A stretch of DNA of 64,000 nt from Rehmannia glutinosa. Its lineage: Eukaryota > Streptophyta > Magnoliopsida > Lamiales > Orobanchaceae. The translations under genes were made by a program, and so were the position numbers. The DNA is taken from assembly GCA_016081115.2 (NCBI GenBank), contig CM071926.1:15761971-15825970 (forward strand). The letters run 5' to 3'. The notes under the pieces were generated by a model. The model was not told where the DNA came from, ran no database searches, and was given only the letters and a program-made list of their open reading frames with translations. Shown piece by piece: positions 58,801 to 64,000 of this stretch. Position 1 is the first letter of the stretch. Each line of letters begins with the position of its first letter.

Positions 58801-61705
58801 AGAGTACTGTGTTAAAGTGGGAAAGGTCTGAAGTCTAAGCGTTAGGAAGCTATGCCATAGGTAAGAGAGTATCTTTTCTGTTCGAGGTAGAGCACTAAGG
58901 ATGTCTTTTCGCTTTTCTCCTAGGCTTACTTCGGATGAATTTCGTGAATGCCTAGCCAGGTAAGGAAGGAATGAAATGACTTGTTTGTAAGTTTGTAATT
59001 AGGCTAAATCTCAAAGGTAGTTTTTTAATTTGCCATTTTCCTTGATAAAGTGATTTATAATTCTTACATGTGATCCTAATTACTGTTTTTTTGAACAGGG
59101 GAAATCAGTTAATGCCTTCAAGATGAATGGAACTGAATTCCCTCTAGTGTATGGAAAAGATGTAACAGGCAATTGTAGTGAAATCAGTGCCAGGTAGATT
59201 TCAACCTTTTAAGTCCTTTTCCTTCCTGTTATTTTAAGATTAATTATAAAAACTACCCTGGAAATTTTAGTTTAATTACAAAAAACCTAGTTGTCTTTTA
59301 AAATTACAAACTAGCCCCTCAAGAGGATGCAATTTGTAAACTAAAAACACATGTGAAGGGGGGATTTCGTAATTTTAAAGATAACTAAGGTTTTTTTGTA
59401 ATCAGGTTAAACTTTAGGGGTAGGATTGTAATTATCCTATATTTTTATATAAGAACACTATTAGAAGAAATAACTCTTGTTTTGCAGGCTTTGTTATCCA
59501 GGGTGTTTAAACAGTAGCTTGGTTAGTGGAAAAATTGTTTTATGTGACGAAATCAAAGGCATAGAAGAGGCTCTTAATGCTGGTGCCTCTGGAACAATTG
59601 CTAAGACAGGGAAAACATCCGACGTTTCCTTTGTTGTCCCCATGCCTGCATCAGCTTTACTTACCAACAACCTCAAACTAGTCCAGGACTACATCAACTC
59701 CACAAAGTTAGATATCCTATTTCCGAACTTTTTACTCAATGAAGTATAAGCTAAATTGCAATTTTAGTGTTGTAGCCATAGGAGATTGATAAAAATGGTA
59801 CTGCAGATATCACGATTTCAGAAGAAACAAAGCGCAACTTTCAAAAACTCTCAATTGCAGTCTCTCGGGGACCAGATTTCCTATTCTACTTAACTGGATG
59901 AATAATGTGTTGTTCCAAAAATATAGATTGTTGATTGTATTAATATATCTATACATGTTATTCATCCGGATAACGAAATAGAATGTGCAACAGGAAATCT
60001 GACTCTGTCATTCGGTTGGTGAAAATTGGAAAAAATTGACGGAAAGTCCACGTGTCACATTTTCAGCCAAACTCGCTTATATGAAAATAAGTTCTGCTTA
60101 TGTGGACATAATCCGAGTTTTTCTTCTTTTTTCTGAGTTTTTGCCTCAATCAGCATTCCAACTCACTTGGAAAATGTCCACATAAGCGAAATTGATTCAC
60201 TTTCCACATCGGCATATTCTCCCGAAAATATGGAAACATGGAATTTTCCAGCAAACTTTCCAATTTCAGCGGAGCAAATGACCGGTCGAGAGTTTTTGGA
60301 AACTAACTTGGCTTATTGTCAAATTGTGATTTTTACACAACCGTTATTGTCACCCCTTTATAGCTAGAGGACTAAAATTGCAATTTAACCTAAATGATCG
60401 ACTACTTCATTACTATCTGTAGCGCAACGTGTAGTATTATTAGTTCATTTATATCATTTCATTTCTGTAGAGAAGCCAAGGCATTTATATCAACAAGTGA
60501 AACCACGAAAAACATTGATGCTCCTCTGGTAGCTTCTTTTTCTTCAAAAGGACCAAATCCCATCATTGCAGATATCTTAAAGGTATGTTTAGGACAACAA
60601 ATTTCGAAGTTTTAACTTACTTGAAATTTCTCAACTTTTCATCCTACATTGAGACATTTGCCAACATGTATGCAGCCAGACATAACAGCACCTGGAGTGG
60701 AAATCTTAGCTGCGTATTCACCAGTAGCTCCTGTTTCTTCAAACTACATTTCTGATGAAAGATCGGTTAAGTACAACGTTTTGTCCGGCACATCCATGTC
60801 TGCCCCTCACGCTGCAGGGGCCGCTGCGTACGTAAAATCAGTGCATCCTGATTGGTCGCCTTCTGCTATCAAGTCTGCTATTATGACAACCGGTAATTAG
60901 TTCTTACATATATCTGCACAAAAAACACTACATTTTCCATGTCCAGCTTTTACAAAAAACTATACCTGATGTTTAGTCTAATTACAAAAAGCTCCAGTTA
61001 TCTTTCATAATTACATATACCCCTTAAACTGTTACAAACACCCCCTTGAGGGAGTATTGGTAATTTTAAAGGATAACTGAGTTTTTTTTAATTAGTTAAA
61101 CCTCAGGGTAGTTTTTGTAATTTAAAGAGAAAAAAACACGAACTGTTGTCCGTTATTCCAGCTTGGCGCATGGATCCAACAAAACATAAAGACGCGGAGT
61201 TTTCATATGGAGCCGGGCATATAAACCCTATAAACGCAACAAACCCTGGGCTCATTTACGAAACAAATAAGGAAGATTACATCAAAATGCTGTGCAAAAT
61301 TGGCTACCCCACAGAAACAGTTCAAAATCTATTCAAAGACAATAGCATTGACTGCTCAAAGTTAAAGCAAGTTGAGGTGACAGACTTGAATTACCCTTCA
61401 ATGGCCATCGAAGTGAAAAAGGCGTGCCGTTATCAGCTAGCTTTTCAAGAACAGTAACAAATGTTGGCCTTGCAAATTCAACTTACACTGCTACGATCGA
61501 CAAAAGTACTTCTGACTGCAATATCACCGTGGAGCCTGCCACCCTTTCGTTTAAGCAGATGAACGAGAAGAAACCGTTCGTTGTCACTGTTAAAGGGGAT
61601 CAAGTGAGGTCAATGATTTCTTCTTCGCTGGTGTGGTCTGATGGTGTTCATTTCGTGCGAAGTCCTATCGTTGTGTACCCGAAAAGTCTTCCTATTGGCA
61701 TGTGA
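55836..61705 (+). CDS. Cucumisin-like subtilisin serine protease, ten exons, frameshift in last exon
   Basis: Exons: 55836-55931, 56348-56457, 56831-56913, 57003-57249, 58064-58562, 59099-59193, 59488-59706, 60471-60582, 60676-60892, 61162-61705. The start gives a signal peptide (CFLFVLCILIW). Exons 2-3 encode the I9 propeptide (VYIVYMGALPE, YKRSFNGFAA). Catalytic Asp is in VIGVLDSGIWPES, His in DTIGHGTHTAST, oxyanion Asn in HSAGNNGF, and Ser in GTSMSAPHAAG. Exons 6-7 encode the PA domain. The end is the Fn3-like domain (FSRTVTNVG to IVVYPKSLP). The product would be a secreted endopeptidase of the cell wall or vacuole, with unknown substrate. Intron 1 has a GC donor. One base appears missing at about 61410-61424: the exon 9-10 frame stops at 61457 (657 residues), while the Fn3-like part continues in the next frame to 61705. 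It may be a young pseudogene or a sequence error. AATAAA is at 61742. Confidence 0.92.
55972..56217. mobile_element. MULE-type MITE in subtilase intron 1
   Basis: The ends GGTTAATTACAAAAATGTCC and TTTCTGTAATTATCCC are inverted repeats (about 30 bp, imperfect). Interior words such as CCTTGATTTGTTTC and TTGAGGGGGTATTTGTAATT recur in the other intron copies. Confidence 0.75.
57295..57548. mobile_element. MULE-type MITE in subtilase intron 4 (degenerate)
   Basis: Begins GGGTAAATTATTACAATTAT and has the family interior (ACATATACCCCTTGAAG, AAAGATAACTAGG). The right end is uncertain, near GTAATGGAA. Confidence 0.6.
57660..57930. repeat. Two adjacent tandem duplications in subtilase intron 4
   Basis: A 74-bp unit containing AATCCAAATCAG and AGGCCAAGTGTCCCAAAT occurs twice (from about 57669 and 57743). 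Directly after it, a 58-bp unit with AAAGTTACTGAACTAAGACC and TTAGCGGATCAAAAATCTAA occurs twice (57811 and 57869). Confidence 0.88.
58579..58740. mobile_element. MULE-type MITE fragment in subtilase intron 5
   Basis: Starts GGGTTAACTACCAAAAATAC with CCTTGAGG, like the family's left end. A G-run follows at 58627-58637. The right end is lost or replaced by the unusual segment at 58745. Confidence 0.55.
58745..58990. other. Less AT-rich intron segment of unknown origin
   Basis: About 245 bp inside intron 5 with more even base composition than neighbouring intron DNA. It includes AGGAAGCTATGCCATAGG and TTCGGATGAATTTCGTGAAT. No frame, repeat end or known family was recognised. Organelle DNA is a possibility only. 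Confidence 0.3.
59238..59437. mobile_element. MULE-type MITE in subtilase intron 6
   Basis: The ends are GATTAATTATAAAAACTACC and GGATTGTAATTATCC. The interior has ACCTAGTTGTCTTTTAAAAT and AAAGATAACTAAGG, matching the other copies. Confidence 0.7.
59747..60392. mobile_element. Second-type TIR element in subtilase intron 7 (about 645 bp)
   Basis: The left end TAAGCTAAATTGCAATTTTAG is the inverted match of the right end CTAAAATTGCAATTTAACCTA. The flanks AATGAAGTA and AATGATCGA agree at 7 of 9 positions, a possible decayed target duplication. The interior holds an inverted pair GCTTATGTGGACAT / ATGTCCACATAAGC. It has no coding content. Confidence 0.68.
60950..61122. mobile_element. MULE-type MITE in subtilase intron 9
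   Basis: Contains the family words TCTAATTACAAAAAGCTCC, ACATATACCCCTTAAACTG and CAGGGTAGTTTTTGTAATTT. It is shorter than other copies and has no clear target duplication. Confidence 0.62.
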
Positions 61706-61747
61706 TTATGCTTATGAACCTTGTGTGGCTTAAAACTCAGTAATAAA

Positions 61748-62612
61748 GAAACATTGTATTATCTTAATTGTTCATTTTAAGTAACATGTGAAGGATGGAA
61801 CAAGAATGTCTTTGAATCTTAGCCTGCCCAAGGTACCAATTATGCACATAAGAGATGCGAGTAATCACAATTCTATAAAAAAAAATCCAAAAAAATTACC
61901 AGCAAACCTATCATAATTACAAATGTTAATGACATGAATGCTTTGGATATACACATAATATTCGAAAGAGGGTATCCCAATTCCTAACGAAATCTGCTTT
62001 AGTTGGAAATGGGATCAAGGAAAGATCAGGATTCGACATTTTCAATGAGCATATGTCCAATACAAAATAACAAATAAAAGATAAAAAATGGATCCCAATC
62101 ATAGCCAACAAAACCACCATGTATGTAGTTTTTTCACTTCATCCATCATATAACCAAACCTTGTGCTCTAGGAATTTAATTACACAAGTGTAGTCCTATA
62201 CTCTCATGCAATTCACAATTGCTGAAGAATAGATATATCAAAAACAAATCTATCCAACATACATTTCATTCTGCCAATGCAGTTTATACAGCAATATTAC
62301 AGAGTATATATATCAACTCACCGTTTTTTATTATACATGGCTGTGCAGTATGTATACAGCTTTGAGGGGTATATGTACTGTATGTGAGCCAGTGAAACCC
62401 CCAATTTCGATGAGTAACCCAGTTACCAGTCTCACACATCAATTTATCATAAATACATCTTAGTTTTTTTCGTCCCTTTAACTAAGTTGAGAAGATCACC
62501 TTAATGAAAGCCCAGGCAGGAACAATTTGCCATTTGTCATCTCTCTCTGAAAGACTTCTTCGATAAAACTTTATAAATGCTCTGGAGACGATAATTCTGA
62601 GTTTGTGTTTAT
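61748..62612. other. Interval between the converging subtilase and amylase genes
   Basis: Probably the 3' untranslated and downstream sequence of both genes. No ORF, RNA gene or repeat ends were recognised. Confidence 0.45.
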
Positions 62613-63609
62613 TCATACTACTTCCCATACCTTGTAATCTCTGCCCTCAATGGCTAACGACCATTTTTTTGCACCATCTGAGGGTTCATAGTGACCAGGT
62701 CCAATCTTCATTGCCAACTTTTCATCAATCATCGCAGCATAAACGTCTCTCTCTGCCTTGATTATTTTAACCTAAATCAAAATCAAACATGCGAGAAGAA
62801 AAAGAGACGTCAAAATTTTACATGGAAGTGTGTATGGAAATTGATATGATATTTGAGATTCAACTCTGGCCAGTGGCCAACCAAAATTGCCCCGTAAATT
62901 ATGATTCTAACTGCAATGAAAACTGAAGAGGCAAGATTTGTGTGTGATGTCCCAGCAAGTGTTTCTTAAAATATGATGACCATTGAAAAGAATAAAGGGA
63001 TAATTACAAAAAGTACCCTTGTGTTTGACCTATTTACAAAAAAAAATACAGCTAATTTTAAAATTACAAAAAGTACCCCTCAGGTTTGATTCAGCGTTAA
63101 AATTAAGGGGTAAGCTGTAATATTTTTATAAATAGGAGGAGGGATTTCGAAATATTTTTATTTATGAATGGAGTAAATGTTATACAAAAAAAACCTCAGG
63201 GGTATTTTGGTAATTTCGAAAGTTAGCTTTTTTCTTGTAGTTAGGTCAAACCTCAAGGGTATATTTAGTAATTAACTCAAGAATAAATAACAAACTTGAC
63301 AGTAAAATCAGTTAAAGAGATTCAAAGTGATAGAATAATCAAACAAAGCAATCATTTGAAGATGTGACGCCAAGACAACTATGGTGAAACCCATATTTGA
63401 CAAAAAGATAAAAACAATGACAAAAAACTTCCAAAACTTACTGTGCTCCGACAGTGGATCTTTTTCCGCTTTCTGATGGAGATGAGTGTCAATATTTGAG
63501 ACTGATATTCGGAGAAAATGTGATCGTAGAACACTGATGGCGTCCCAGGGTGAGTTAAGATATAGGCATAACCTTGCATTTCTTTTCCACCTGGGAATCT
63601 CCAATGACC
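62613..63609 (-). CDS. AMY3: Alpha-amylase (AMY3-like, GH13), last two exons; rest beyond the window
   Basis: The penultimate exon is 63609-63442 (56 codons, phase 0 at both ends), with an AG acceptor before GGT and a GTAAGT donor. It reads GHWRFPGGKEMQGYAYILTH, then PGTPSVFYDHIFS and a RKRKKIHCRST end, typical of the end of the GH13 barrel in plant amylases. The last exon, 62771-62613, reads VKIIKAERDVYAAMIDEKLA, then KIGPGHYEP and EGRDYKVWEVV with a TGA stop, the C-terminal beta-sheet domain. The GHYEP/DYKVWE ending points to the plastid AMY3 type, which hydrolyses alpha-1,4 bonds in starch, rather than secreted AMY1. The catalytic exons and transit peptide lie to the right of the window. 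It converges on the subtilase gene. Confidence 0.88.
62997..63278. mobile_element. MULE-type MITE in the amylase intron, with perfect 9-bp duplication
   Basis: The ends are GGGATAATTACAAAAAGTAC and TTTAGTAATTAACTC. AAGAATAAA stands at 62988-62996 and 63279-63287. This is the best-preserved member of the family found in the subtilase introns, and it defines the class as Mutator-like. Confidence 0.85.
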
Positions 63610-64000
63610 CTTCCAAATAGAAAAGAATAAATCAGAAGTAAACATAGCACAAGAATGATTAACACTTAATCAGATGTCACTAATAAACCAGCTCAGAAAA
63701 TTTAAACATCGGGATTCAATCAGTTGAAACAATGAGACGGATGAACAAATAAGATGTCACTGAAAAATAGAAAAAGAATCTTCTAACTCTAGCAACAGAA
63801 AAATTATTAGCATAATTAGAACAAATTTTACACATCAGTGGGTAATAACAGCACGGAAAAAAAAAATATAGGTGCAGTACCAGGAGAACAAGTAAATTGC
63901 ATATTGAGCACGAAATATGATTAAGAAAGCTAGGTCATCAAGTTGACAAGCTTTATCTAGGAAAATGTAGTAATACTTTTTCTCTCCTTCAGAAAGATCA
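63610..64000 (-). other. Amylase intron sequence to the window edge
   Basis: AT-rich, with no exon recognised on either strand. The next upstream amylase exon must lie past 64000. Confidence 0.55.

Noticed and set aside
61424..61705. Separate short gene starting at GTG
   Set aside because: The sequence is the C-terminal Fn3-like part of the subtilase in a shifted frame; plants do not start with GTG here and there is no promoter.

Overview
The window is nuclear DNA of a flowering plant. It has GT-AG split exons, an alpha-amylase tail, a cucumisin-type subtilase, and many plant LTR retrotransposons, MITEs and an integrated pararetrovirus. The repeat families look dicot, perhaps asterid, but I cannot name a species. 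Host genes are few: one near-intact subtilase (55836-61705, +, ten exons), the last two exons of a plastid-type alpha-amylase (62613-63609, -), and three decayed subtilase copies or fragments (1172-2777 -, 26845-28447 -, 21590-22570 +). This suggests an old subtilase cluster later filled with transposons.

1-25680: a minus-strand subtilase pseudogene lies in AT-rich DNA. An 8.25-kb Mutator-like TIR element (3754-12003) follows. It contains a full-length but broken caulimovirid genome, read from its tRNA-Met primer site at 4010 through coat, movement, protease/RT/RNase H and ORF2 regions to an as-1-type promoter near 10918. Then come AT-rich DNA, a Ty1/copia element (15306-19986), an LTR fragment, a Ty3/gypsy integrase fragment, a subtilase fragment, and a tandem LTR-internal-LTR-internal-LTR array (22638-25268).

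25681-35921: a second copy of much of 1-19986. It lacks the 8.25-kb element, leaving a clean empty site at 29414-29422. It also lacks 1,574 bp that included the copia 5' LTR. Its copia sequence differs from copy 1 mostly at CAG/CTG words, which looks like a read-error signature.

36604-55295: a 9.7-kb Sirevirus-like copia element on the minus strand with perfect 5-bp target duplications and an extra 3' ORF. After it come a fold-back MITE and a third copia element (47674-55295). That element's body holds a solo LTR (50416-51882) and its 3' LTR is split by a Helitron (52616-55272).

55296-64000: the gene-bearing end. The subtilase and amylase genes converge. Several subtilase introns and an amylase intron carry related MULE-type MITEs. 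The subtilase would be a secreted serine endopeptidase and the amylase would act on starch. They are neighbours, with no evident shared pathway. Many frames across the window are broken by single-base indels, so some apparent pseudogenes may reflect sequence quality.
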